A stretch of 64,000 nucleotides of DNA from positions 7,946,501-8,010,500 of the forward strand of contig OZ059900.1 of assembly GCA_964057225.1 (NCBI GenBank). The letters run 5' to 3'. Shown here piece after piece: positions 52,750 to 64,000 of the stretch. A model generated the notes under the pieces. That model saw only the letters and a program-made list of their open reading frames with translations, did no database searches and was not told where the DNA came from. The DNA comes from Auanema rhodensis (taxonomy: Eukaryota > Nematoda > Chromadorea > Rhabditida > Rhabditidae). Numbering within the stretch: the stretch's first letter is position 1; each line of letters begins with the position of its first letter. The translations under genes were made by a program, and so were the position numbers.

Positions 52750-55700
52750 ATCAAAACTGATTGAAATATGGGCCTTTTTATGCTCAAAACGCCATATATT
52801 CAACGATTTTGGGTACAAAACATGTGAAAACTGTATGTTTTGATCAGACCCTTTGAGATATGGATTTGAAATTCAGGATTCATAAACTTCGACTATTTCT
52901 ACATATATATGTCCAATTTTAACCACTTTGGTCAAAAAGGACTGAAAATATCAAGAATTATTGGTTTTTTGGGGTTTGAAGGGCATTTTGGCAAAATCAG
53001 TCAAACTTTTGATCTTAAGCATATTTTTTTTTCTAAAACGACTAAATGTATGAAATACTGTCAAAGAATGTTCATATAGGTGTATTTTGCACGAATATCA
53101 AAACTGATTGAAATATGGGCCTTTTTATGCTCAAAACGCCATATATTCAACGATTTTGGGTACAAAACATGTGAAAACTGTATGTTTTGATCAGACCCTT
53201 TGAGATATGGATTTGAAATTCAGGATTCATAAACTTTGACTATTTTTACATATATATGTTCAATTTTAACCACTTTGGTCAAAAAGGACCGAAAATATCA
53301 AGAATTATTGGTTTTTTAGGGTTTGAAGGGCATTTTGGCAAAATCAGTCAAACTTTTGATCTTAAGCATATTTTTTTCTTCTAAAACGACTAAATGTATG
53401 AAATACTGTCATAGAATGTTCATATAGGTGTATTTTGCACGAATATCAAAACTGATTGAAATATGGGCCTTTTTATGTTCAAAACGCCATATATTCAACG
53501 ATTTTGGGTACAAAACATGTGAAAACTGTATGTTTTGATCAGACCCTTTGAGATATGGATTTGAAATTCAGGATTCATAAACTTTGACTATTTTTACATA
53601 TATATGTCCAAATTTAACCACTTTGGTCAAAAAGGACCGAGAATATCAAGAATTATTGGTTTTTTGGGGATTGAAGGGCATTTTGGCAAAATCAGTCAAA
53701 CTTTTGATCTTAAGCATATTTTTTTCTTCTAAAACGACTAAATGTATGAAATACTGTCATAGAATGTTCATATAGGTGTATTTTGCACGAGTATCAAAAC
53801 TGATTGAAATATGGGCCTTTTTATGCTCAAAACGCCATATATTCAACGATTTTGGGTACAAAACATGTGAAAACTGTATGTTTTGATCAGACCCTTTGAG
53901 ATATGGATTTGAAATTCAGGATTCATAAACTTTGACTATTTTTACATATATATGTTCAATTTTAACCACTTTGGTCAAGAAGGACCGAAAATATCAAGAA
54001 TTATTGGTTTTTTGGGGTTTGAAGGGCATTTTGGCAAAATCAGTCAAACTTTTGATCTTAAGCATATTTTTTTTTTCTAAAACGACTAAATGTATGAAAT
54101 ACTGTCATAGAATGTTCATATAGGTGTATTTTGCACGAATATCAAAACTGATTGAAATATGGGCCTTTTTATGCTCAAAACGCCATATATTCAACGATTT
54201 TGGGTACAAAACATGTGAAAACTGTATGTTTTGATCAGACCCTTTGAGATATGGATTTGAAATTCAGGATTCATAAACTTCGACTATTTCTACATATATA
54301 TGTCCAATTTTAACCACTTTGGTCAAAAAGGACCGAAAATATCAAGAATTATTGGTTTTTTGGGGTTTGAAGGGCATTTTGGCAAAATCAGTCAAACTTT
54401 TGATCTTAAGCATATTTTTTTTTCTAAAACGACTAAATGTATGAAATACTGTCAAAGAATGTTCATATAGGTGTATTTTGCACGAATATCAAAACTGATT
54501 GAAATATGGGCCTTTTTATGCTCAAAACGCCATATATTCAACGATTTTGGGTACAAAACATGTGAAAACTGTATGTTTTGATCAGACCCTTTGAGATATG
54601 GATTTGAAATTCAGGATTCATAAACGTTGACTATTTTTACATATATATGTTCAATTTTAACCACTTTGGTCAAAAAGGACCGAAAATATCAAGAATTATT
54701 GGTTTTTTGGGGTTTGAAGGGTATTTTGGCAAAATCAGTCAAACTTTTGATCTTAAGCATATTTTTTTCTTCTAAAACGACTAAATGTATGAAATACTGT
54801 CATAGAATGTTCATATAGGTGTATTTTGCACGAATATCAAAACTGATTGAAATATGGGCCTTTTTATGTTCAAAACGCCATATATTCAACGATTTTGGGT
54901 ACAAAACATGTGAAAACTGTATGTTTTGATCAGACCCTTTGAGATATGGATTTGAAATTCAGGATTCATAAACTTTGACTATTTTTACATATATATGTTC
55001 AATTTTAACCACTTTGGTCAAGAAGGACCGAAAATATCAAGAATTATTGGTTTTTTGGGGTTTGAAGGGCATTTTGGCAAAATCAGTCAAACTTTTGATC
55101 TTAAGCATATTTTTTTCTTCTAAAACGACTAAATGTATGAAATACTGTCAAAGAATGTTCATATAGGTGTATTTTGCACGAATATCAAAACTGATTGAAA
55201 TATGGGCCTTTTTATGCTCAAAACGCCATATATTCAACGATTTTGGGTACAAAACATGTGAAAACTGTATGTTTTGATCAGACCCTTTGAGATATGGATT
55301 TGGAATTCAGGATTCATAAACTTTGACTATTTTTACATATATATGTTCAATTTTAACCACTTTGGTCAAAAAGGACCGAAAATATCAAGAATTATTGGTT
55401 TTTTGGGGTTTGAAGGGCATTTTGGCTAAATCAGTCAAACTTTTGATCTTAAGCATATTTTTTTCTTCTAAAACGACTAAATGTATGAAATACTGTCATA
55501 GAATGTTCATATAGGTGTATTTTGCACGAATATCAAAACTGATTGAAATATGGGTCTTTTTATGTTCAAAACGCCATATATTCAACGATTTTGGGTACAA
55601 AACATGTGAAAACTGTATGTTTTGATCAGACCCTTTGAGATATGGATTTGAAATTCAGGATTCATAAACTTTGACTATTTTTACATATATATGTTCAATT

Positions 55701-58700
55701 TTAACCACTTTGGTCAAGAAGGACCGAAAATATCAAGAATTATTGGTTTTTTGGGGTTTGAAGGGCATTTTGGCAAAATCAGTCAAACTTTTGATCTTAA
55801 GCATATTTTTTTCTTCTAAAACGACTAAATGTATGAAATACTGTCAAAGAATGTTCATATAGGTGTATTTTGCACGAATATCAAAACTGATTGAAATATG
55901 GGCCTTTTTATGCTCAAAACGCCATATATTCAACGATTTTGGGTACAAAACATGTGAAAACTGTATGTTTTGATCAGACCCTTTGAGATATGGATTTGAA
56001 ATTCAGGATTCATAAACTTTGACTATTTTTACATATATATGTTCAATTGTAACCACTTTGGTCAAAAAGGACCGAAAATATCAAGAATTATTGGTTTTTT
56101 AGGGTTTGAAGGGCATTTTGGCAAAATCAGTCAAACTTTTGATCTTAAGCATATTTTTTTCTTCTAAAACGACTAAATGTATGAAATACTGTCAAAGAAT
56201 GTTCATATAGGTGTATTTTGCACGAATATCAAAACTGATTGAAATATGGGCCTTTTTATGCTCAAAACGCCATATATTCAACGATTTTGGGTACAAAACA
56301 TGTGAAAACTGTATGTTTTGATCAGACCCTTTGAGATATGGATTTAAAATTCAGGATTCATAAAATTCGACTATTTTTACATATATATGTCCAATTTTAA
56401 CCACTTTGGTCAAAAAGGACCGAAAATATCAAGAATTATTGGTTTTTTGGGGTTTGAAGGGCATTTTGGCAAAATCAGTCAAACTTTTGATCTTAAGCAT
56501 ATTTTTTTCTTCTAAAACGACTAAATGTATGAAATACTGTCATAGAATGTTCATATAGGTGTATTTTGCACGAATATCAAAACTGATTGAAATATGGGCC
56601 TTTTTATGCTCAAAACGCCATATATTCAACGATTTTGGGTACAAAACATGTGAAAACTGTATGTTTTGATCAGACCCTTTGAGATATGGATTTGAAATTC
56701 AGGATTCATAAACTTCGACTATTTCTACATATATATGTCCAATTTTAACCACTTTGGTCAAAAAGGACCGAAAATATCAAGAATTATTGGTTTTTTGGGG
56801 TTTGAAGGGCATTTTGGCAAAATCAGTCAAACTTTTGATCTTAAGCATATTTTTTTTTCTAAAACGACTAAATGTATGAAATACTGTCAAAGAATGTTCA
56901 TATAGGTGTATTTTGCACGAATATCAAAACTGATTGAAATATGGGCCTTTTTATGCTCAAAACGCCATATATTCAACGATTTTGGGTACAAAACATGTGA
57001 AAACTGTATGTTTTGATCAGACCCTTTGAGATATGGATTTGAAATTCAGGATTCATAAACTTTGACTATTTTTACATATATATGTTCAATTTTAACCACT
57101 TTGGTCAAAAAGGACCGAAAATATCAAGAATTATTGGTTTTTTAGGGTTTGAAGGGCATTTTGGCAAAATCAGTCAAACTTTTGATCTTAAGCATATTTT
57201 TTTCTTCTAAAACGACTAAATGTATGAAATACTGTCATAGAATGTTCATATAGGTGTATTTTGCACGAATATCAAAACTGATTGAAATGTGGGCCTTTTT
57301 ATGTTCAAAACGCCATATATTCAACGATTTTGGGTACAAAACATGTGAAAACTGTATGTTTTGATCAGACCCTTTGAGATATGGATTTGAAATTCAGGAT
57401 TCATAAACTTTGACTATTTTTACATATATATGTCCAAATTTAACCACTTTGGTCAAAAAGGACCGAGAATATCAAGAATTATTGGTTTTTTGGGGATTGA
57501 AGGGCATTTTGGCAAAATCAGTCAAACTTTTGATCTTAAGCATATTTTTTTCTTCTAAAACGACTAAATGTATGAAATACTGTCATAGAATGTTCATATA
57601 GGTGTATTTTGCACGAATATCAAAACTGATTGAAATATGGGCCTTTTTATGCTCAAAACGCCATATATTCAACGATTTTGGGTACAAAACATGTGAAAAC
57701 TGTATGTTTTGATCAGACCCTTTGAGATATGGATTTGAAATTCAGGATTCATAAACTTTGACTATTTTTACATATATATGTTCAATTTTAACCACTTTGG
57801 TCAAGAAGGACCGAAAATATCAAGAATTATTGGTTTTTTGGGGTTTGAAGGGCATTTTGGCAAAATCAGTCAAACTTTTGATCTTAAGCATATTTTTTTT
57901 TTCTAAAACGACTAAATGTATGAAATACTGTCATAGAATGTTCATATAGGTGTATTTTGCACGAATATCAAAACTGATTGAAATATGGGCCTTTTTATGC
58001 TCAAAACGCCATATATTCAACGATTTTGGGTACAAAACATGTGAAAACTGTATGTTTTGATCAGACCCTTTGAGATATGGATTTGAAATTCAGGATTCAT
58101 AAACTTCGACTATTTCTACATATATATGTCCAATTTTAACCACTTTGGTCAAAAAGGACCGAAAATATCAAGAATTATTGGTTTTTTGGGGTTTGAAGGG
58201 CATTTTGGCAAAATCAGTCAAACTTTTGATCTTAAGCATATTTTTTTTTCTAAAACGACTAAATGTATGAAATACTGTCATAGAATGTTCATATAGGTGT
58301 ATTTTGCACGAATATCAAAACTGATTGAAATATGGGCCTTTTTATGTTCAAAACGCCATATATTCAACGATTTTGGGTACAAAACATGTGAAAACTGTAT
58401 GTTTTGATCAGACCCTTTGAGATATGGATTTGAAATTCAGGATTCATAAACTTTGACTATTTTTACATATATATGTCCAAATTTAACCACTTTGGTCAAA
58501 AAGGACCGAGAATATCAAGAATTATTGGTTTTTTGGGGATTGAAGGGCATTTTGGCAAAATCAGTCAAACTTTTGATCTTAAGCATATTTTTTTCTTCTA
58601 AAACGACTAAATGTATGAAATACTGTCATAGAATGTTCATATAGGTGTATTTTGCACGAATATCAAAACTGATTGAAATATGGGCCTTTTTATGCTCAAA

Positions 58701-61700
58701 ACGCCATATATTCAACGATTTTGGGTACAAAACATGTGAAAACTGTATGTTTTGATCAGACCCTTTGAGATATGGATTTGAAATTCAGGATTCATAAACT
58801 TTGACTATTTTTACATATATATGTTCAATTTTAACCACTTTGGTCAAGAAGGACCGAAAATATCAAGAATTATTGGTTTTTTGGGGTTTGAAGGGCATTT
58901 TGGCAAAATCAGTCAAACTTTTGATCTTAAGCATATTTTTTTTTTCTAAAACGACTAAATGTATGAAATACTGTCATAGAATGTTCATATAGGTGTATTT
59001 TGCACGAATATCAAAACTGATTGAAATATGGGCCTTTTTATGCTCAAAACGCCATATATTCAACGATTTTGGGTACAAAACATGTGAAAACTGTATGTTT
59101 TGATCAGACCCTTTGAGATATGGATTTGAAATTCAGGATTCATAAACTTCGACTATTTCTACATATATATGTCCAATTTTAACCACTTTGGTCAAAAAGG
59201 ACCGAAAATATCAAGAATTATTGGTTTTTTGGGGTTTGAAGGGCATTTTGGCAAAATCAGTCAAACTTTTGATCTTAAGCATATTTTTTTCTTCTAAAAC
59301 GACTAAATGTATGAAATACTGTCATAGAATGTTCATATAGGTGTATTTTGCACGAATATCAAAACTGATTGAAATATGGGCCTTTTTATGCTCAAAACGC
59401 CATATATTCAACGATTTTGGGTACAAAACATGTGAAAACTGTATGTTTTGATCAGACCCTTTGAGATATGGATTTGAAATTCAGGATTCATAAACTTCGA
59501 CTATTTCTACATATATATGTCCAATTTTAACCACTTTGGTCAAAAAGGACTGAAAATATCAAGAATTATTGGTTTTTTGGGGTTTGAAGGGCATTTTGGC
59601 AAAATCAGTCAAACTTTTGATCTTAAGCATATTTTTTTTTCTAAAACGACTAAATGTATGAAATACTGTCAAAGAATGTTCATATAGGTGTATTTTGCAC
59701 GAATATCAAAACTGATTGAAATATGGGCCTTTTTATGCTCAAAACGCCATATATTCAACGATTTTGGGTACAAAACATGTGAAAACTGTATGTTTTGATC
59801 AGACCCTTTGAGATATGGATTTGAAATTCAGGATTCATAAACTTTGACTATTTTTACATATATATGTTCAATTTTAACCACTTTGGTCAAAAAGGACCGA
59901 AAATATCAAGAATTATTGGTTTTTTAGGGTTTGAAGGGCATTTTGGCAAAATCAGTCAAACTTTTGATCTTAAGCATATTTTTTTCTTCTAAAACGACTA
60001 AATGTATGAAATACTGTCATAGAATGTTCATATAGGTGTATTTTGCACGAATATCAAAACTGATTGAAATATGGGCCTTTTTATGTTCAAAACGCCATAT
60101 ATTCAACGATTTTGGGTACAAAACATGTGAAAACTGTATGTTTTGATCAGACCCTTTGAGATATGGATTTGAAATTCAGGATTCATAAACTTTGACTATT
60201 TTTACATATATATGTCCAAATTTAACCACTTTGGTCAAAAAGGACCGAGAATATCAAGAATTATTGGTTTTTTGGGGATTGAAGGGCATTTTGGCAAAAT
60301 CAGTCAAACTTTTGATCTTAAGCATATTTTTTTCTTCTAAAACGACTAAATGTATGAAATACTGTCATAGAATGTTCATATAGGTGTATTTTGCACGAGT
60401 ATCAAAACTGATTGAAATATGGGCCTTTTTATGCTCAAAACGCCATATATTCAACGATTTTGGGTACAAAACATGTGAAAACTGTATGTTTTGATCAGAC
60501 CCTTTGAGATATGGATTTGAAATTCAGGATTCATAAACTTTGACTATTTTTACATATATATGTTCAATTTTAACCACTTTGGTCAAGAAGGACCGAAAAT
60601 ATCAAGAATTATTGGTTTTTTGGGGTTTGAAGGGCATTTTGGCAAAATCAGTCAAACTTTTGATCTTAAGCATATTTTTTTTTTCTAAAACGACTAAATG
60701 TATGAAATACTGTCATAGAATGTTCATATAGGTGTATTTTGCACGAATATCAAAACTGATTGAAATATGGGCCTTTTTATGCTCAAAACGCCATATATTC
60801 AACGATTTTGGGTACAAAACATGTGAAAACTGTATGTTTTGATCAGACCCTTTGAGATATGGATTTGAAATTCAGGATTCATAAACTTCGACTATTTCTA
60901 CATATATATGTCCAATTTTAACCACTTTGGTCAAAAAGGACCGAAAATATCAAGAATTATTGGTTTTTTGGGGTTTGAAGGGCATTTTGGCAAAATCAGT
61001 CAAACTTTTGATCTTAAGCATATTTTTTTTTCTAAAACGACTAAATGTATGAAATACTGTCAAAGAATGTTCATATAGGTGTATTTTGCACGAATATCAA
61101 AACTGATTGAAATATGGGCCTTTTTATGCTCAAAACGCCATATATTCAACGATTTTGGGTACAAAACATGTGAAAACTGTATGTTTTGATCAGACCCTTT
61201 GAGATATGGATTTGAAATTCAGGATTCATAAACGTTGACTATTTTTACATATATATGTTCAATTTTAACCACTTTGGTCAAAAAGGACCGAAAATATCAA
61301 GAATTATTGGTTTTTTGGGGTTTGAAGGGTATTTTGGCAAAATCAGTCAAACTTTTGATCTTAAGCATATTTTTTTCTTCTAAAACGACTAAATGTATGA
61401 AATACTGTCATAGAATGTTCATATAGGTGTATTTTGCACGAATATCAAAACTGATTGAAATATGGGCCTTTTTATGTTCAAAACGCCATATATTCAACGA
61501 TTTTGGGTACAAAACATGTGAAAACTGTATGTTTTGATCAGACCCTTTGAGATATGGATTTGAAATTCAGGATTCATAAACTTTGACTATTTTTACATAT
61601 ATATGTTCAATTTTAACCACTTTGGTCAAGAAGGACCGAAAATATCAAGAATTATTGGTTTTTTGGGGTTTGAAGGGCATTTTGGCAAAATCAGTCAAAC

Positions 61701-64000
61701 TTTTGATCTTAAGCATATTTTTTTCTTCTAAAACGACTAAATGTATGAAATACTGTCAAAGAATGTTCATATAGGTGTATTTTGCACGAATATCAAAACT
61801 GATTGAAATATGGGCCTTTTTATGCTCAAAACGCCATATATTCAACGATTTTGGGTACAAAACATGTGAAAACTGTATGTTTTGATCAGACCCTTTGAGA
61901 TATGGATTTGGAATTCAGGATTCATAAACTTTGACTATTTTTACATATATATGTTCAATTTTAACCACTTTGGTCAAAAAGGACCGAAAATATCAAGAAT
62001 TATTGGTTTTTTGGGGTTTGAAGGGCATTTTGGCTAAATCAGTCAAACTTTTGATCTTAAGCATATTTTTTTCTTCTAAAACGACTAAATGTATGAAATA
62101 CTGTCATAGAATGTTCATATAGGTGTATTTTGCACGAATATCAAAACTGATTGAAATATGGGTCTTTTTATGTTCAAAACGCCATATATTCAACGATTTT
62201 GGGTACAAAACATGTGAAAACTGTATGTTTTGATCAGACCCTTTGAGATATGGATTTGAAATTCAGGATTCATAAACTTTGACTATTTTTACATATATAT
62301 GTTCAATTTTAACCACTTTGGTCAAGAAGGACCGAAAATATCAAGAATTATTGGTTTTTTGGGGTTTGAAGGGCATTTTGGCAAAATCAGTCAAACTTTT
62401 GATCTTAAGCATATTTTTTTCTTCTAAAACGACTAAATGTATGAAATACTGTCAAAGAATGTTCATATAGGTGTATTTTGCACGAATATCAAAACTGATT
62501 GAAATATGGGCCTTTTTATGCTCAAAACGCCATATATTCAACGATTTTGGGTACAAAACATGTGAAAACTGTATGTTTTGATCAGACCCTTTGAGATATG
62601 GATTTGAAATTCAGGATTCATAAACTTTGACTATTTTTACATATATATGTTCAATTGTAACCACTTTGGTCAAAAAGGACCGAAAATATCAAGAATTATT
62701 GGTTTTTTAGGGTTTGAAGGGCATTTTGGCAAAATCAGTCAAACTTTTGATCTTAAGCATATTTTTTTCTTCTAAAACGACTAAATGTATGAAATACTGT
62801 CAAAGAATGTTCATATAGGTGTATTTTGCACGAATATCAAAACTGATTGAAATATGGGCCTTTTTATGCTCAAAACGCCATATATTCAACGATTTTGGGT
62901 ACAAAACATGTGAAAACTGTATGTTTTGATCAGACCCTTTGAGATATGGATTTAAAATTCAGGATTCATAAAATTCGACTATTTTTACATATATATGTCC
63001 AATTTTAACCACTTTGGTCAAAAAGGACCGAAAATATCAAGAATTATTGGTTTTTTGGGGTTTGAAGGGCATTTTGGCAAAATCAGTCAAACTTTTGATC
63101 TTAAGCATATTTTTTTCTTCTAAAACGACTAAATGTATGAAATACTGTCATAGAATGTTCATATAGGTGTATTTTGCACGAATATCAAAACTGATTGAAA
63201 TATGGGCCTTTTTATGCTCAAAACGCCATATATTCAACGATTTTGGGTACAAAACATGTGAAAACTGTATGTTTTGATCAGACCCTTTGAGATATGGATT
63301 TGAAATTCAGGATTCATAAACTTCGACTATTTCTACATATATATGTCCAATTTTAACCACTTTGGTCAAAAAGGACCGAAAATATCAAGAATTATTGGTT
63401 TTTTGGGGTTTGAAGGGCATTTTGGCAAAATCAGTCAAACTTTTGATCTTAAGCATATTTTTTTTTCTAAAACGACTAAATGTATGAAATACTGTCAAAG
63501 AATGTTCATATAGGTGTATTTTGCACGAATATCAAAACTGATTGAAATATGGGCCTTTTTATGCTCAAAACGCCATATATTCAACGATTTTGGGTACAAA
63601 ACATGTGAAAACTGTATGTTTTGATCAGACCCTTTGAGATATGGATTTGAAATTCAGGATTCATAAACTTTGACTATTTTTACATATATATGTTCAATTT
63701 TAACCACTTTGGTCAAAAAGGACCGAAAATATCAAGAATTATTGGTTTTTTAGGGTTTGAAGGGCATTTTGGCAAAATCAGTCAAACTTTTGATCTTAAG
63801 CATATTTTTTTCTTCTAAAACGACTAAATGTATGAAATACTGTCATAGAATGTTCATATAGGTGTATTTTGCACGAATATCAAAACTGATTGAAATGTGG
63901 GCCTTTTTATGTTCAAAACGCCATATATTCAACGATTTTGGGTACAAAACATGTGAAAACTGTATGTTTTGATCAGACCCTTTGAGATATGGATTTGAAA
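52750..64000 (+). repeat. Nineteen-monomer duplication, offset 6608 bp, running off the window
   Basis: About 52.75-57.39 kb matches about 59.36-64.0 kb. Shared uncommon variants are GGACTGAAAAT near 52940 and 59548, GCACGAGTATC near 53786 and 60394, the ten-T tract near 54069 and 60677, GGAATTC with GGCTAAATC and ATGGGTC near 55302-55555 and 61910-62163, and GAAATGTGGGCC near 57289 and 63897. The copy continues past the window end, so its full length is unknown. Before it, AATTCGAC near 52540 faces CTTCGAC near 59148. Confidence 0.82.
57330..59330 (+). repeat. Tandem three-monomer duplication, offset 1043 bp
   Basis: The triplet GTCCAAATTTAACC, then AAGAAGGACC with ten T, then CTTCGACTATTTC occurs at about 57.41, 57.76 and 58.11 kb and again at 58.45, 58.80 and 59.15 kb. 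The third monomer ends in a nine-T tract in the first copy (near 58240) and in the usual CTTC form in the second (near 59285). The copies have therefore diverged, or the edge was resolved differently. Confidence 0.75.

Larger units (their letters stand above)
47900..54800 (+). repeat. Adjacent tandem duplication of ten monomers including a 33-bp deletion (3444 bp)
   Basis: The segments at about 47.9-51.4 kb and 51.4-54.8 kb carry the same series of variants. It includes the deletion monomer (junctions 48385/48386 and 51829/51830), CAATTGTAACC near 48775 and 52219, the uncommon GGACTGAAAAT near 49496 and 52940, GCACGAGTATC near 50342 and 53786, and the ten-T tract near 50625 and 54069. One unit is ten monomers minus 33 bp minus three one-base T losses. 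Near 49440 the first copy alone reads AATTTCAAC where the second reads AACTTCGAC. Confidence 0.85.
3235..64000 (+). repeat. Satellite array, right part (347/348-bp monomers, about 174 copies)
   Basis: After the transposon the same satellite runs unbroken to the end of the window, in one orientation. The first full monomer starts at 3394. The period is 348 bp up to about 17.2 kb. From there a growing share of copies is 347 bp, because the tract before CTAAAACGAC changes from seven T plus CTTC to nine T plus C. Every copy checked keeps TGATCA, CTTAAG and ACATGT sites and the palindrome ACATATATATGT. Two copies have lost 33 bp. There is no other insertion, inversion or gene. Diagnostic variants divide the array into nested higher-order repeats, listed separately. 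Function is unknown. A monomer of about 350 bp is close to two nucleosome repeats, a common size for animal and plant satellites. Confidence 0.98.

Noticed and set aside
833-62470. Recurrent open frames of 63 or 75 codons, one in many monomers, encoding nearly the same hydrophobic peptide
   Set aside because: They are by-products of the repeat, helped by a monomer length of 348 = 3 x 116. The frame is broken in many copies (TTTTTTAGGG makes a stop; CTTCGAC copies lose the start; nine-T copies shift frame). The changes are freely amino-acid altering (Pro/Ser, Ile/Asn, Lys/Glu, His/Gln). There is no sign of coding constraint.
1-64000. CRISPR-like regular repeats
   Set aside because: The whole 348-bp unit repeats, with no short repeat and unique spacer alternation, no leader and no cas genes; a eukaryotic-type transposon is present.
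1-64000. A host gene, tRNA or pol III promoter within the monomer
   Set aside because: No box A/box B pair, no tRNA-like arms and no long open frame were seen outside the transposon on either strand.

Overview
This window is almost entirely one tandem satellite array. A monomer of 348 bp (often 347 bp in the right two thirds) repeats head to tail, always in the same orientation, from base 1 to base 64000: about 180 copies by arithmetic. A hand count of the first copy gives about 31% G+C. No host gene, tRNA, rRNA, CRISPR array or bacterial signal is visible. The only other content is one DNA transposon of the Tc1/mariner superfamily at 1932-3234. A long homogeneous satellite with an intact mariner-type element points to a eukaryote, most likely an animal and plausibly an arthropod. 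The species cannot be named from this sequence. The setting fits pericentromeric, centromeric or other heterochromatic DNA, but that is inference.

Layout: 1-1929 holds satellite monomers, the last one interrupted. 1930-3236 holds the transposon and its TA target duplications. It has perfect 31-bp terminal inverted repeats and a complete 345-residue transposase on the minus strand with a D-D-37-D catalytic triad. 3237-64000 is satellite without a further break.

The array is not a simple run of equal monomers. Diagnostic single-base variants show a patchwork of higher-order repeats made by repeated segmental duplication. Offsets are 3 monomers (1-1740, 13.5-15.6 kb, 57.3-59.3 kb), 7 and 13 monomers (3.4-13.7 kb), 6 and 11 monomers (18-26 kb), an adjacent 6-monomer duplication (25.3-29.5 kb), a 2-monomer unit (30-34 kb), two adjacent 10-monomer duplications (36.4-43.4 and 47.9-54.8 kb), and 19, 22 and 42 monomers in the right half. 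A 33-bp deletion at 48385/48386 was carried to 51829/51830 by one of these duplications. A shortened T-tract gives the 347-bp monomers, which first appear near 17.3 kb.

The most interesting biology is the relation of transposon and satellite. The element sits exactly at the central TA of a 12-bp palindrome present in the monomers, and that palindrome matches the insertion consensus known for Tc1. The array therefore offers a favoured target about every 348 bp, yet only one insertion is seen and it was not copied by the later duplications. Short open frames of 63-75 codons recur in many monomers, but they vary freely and are often broken, so I do not call them genes.
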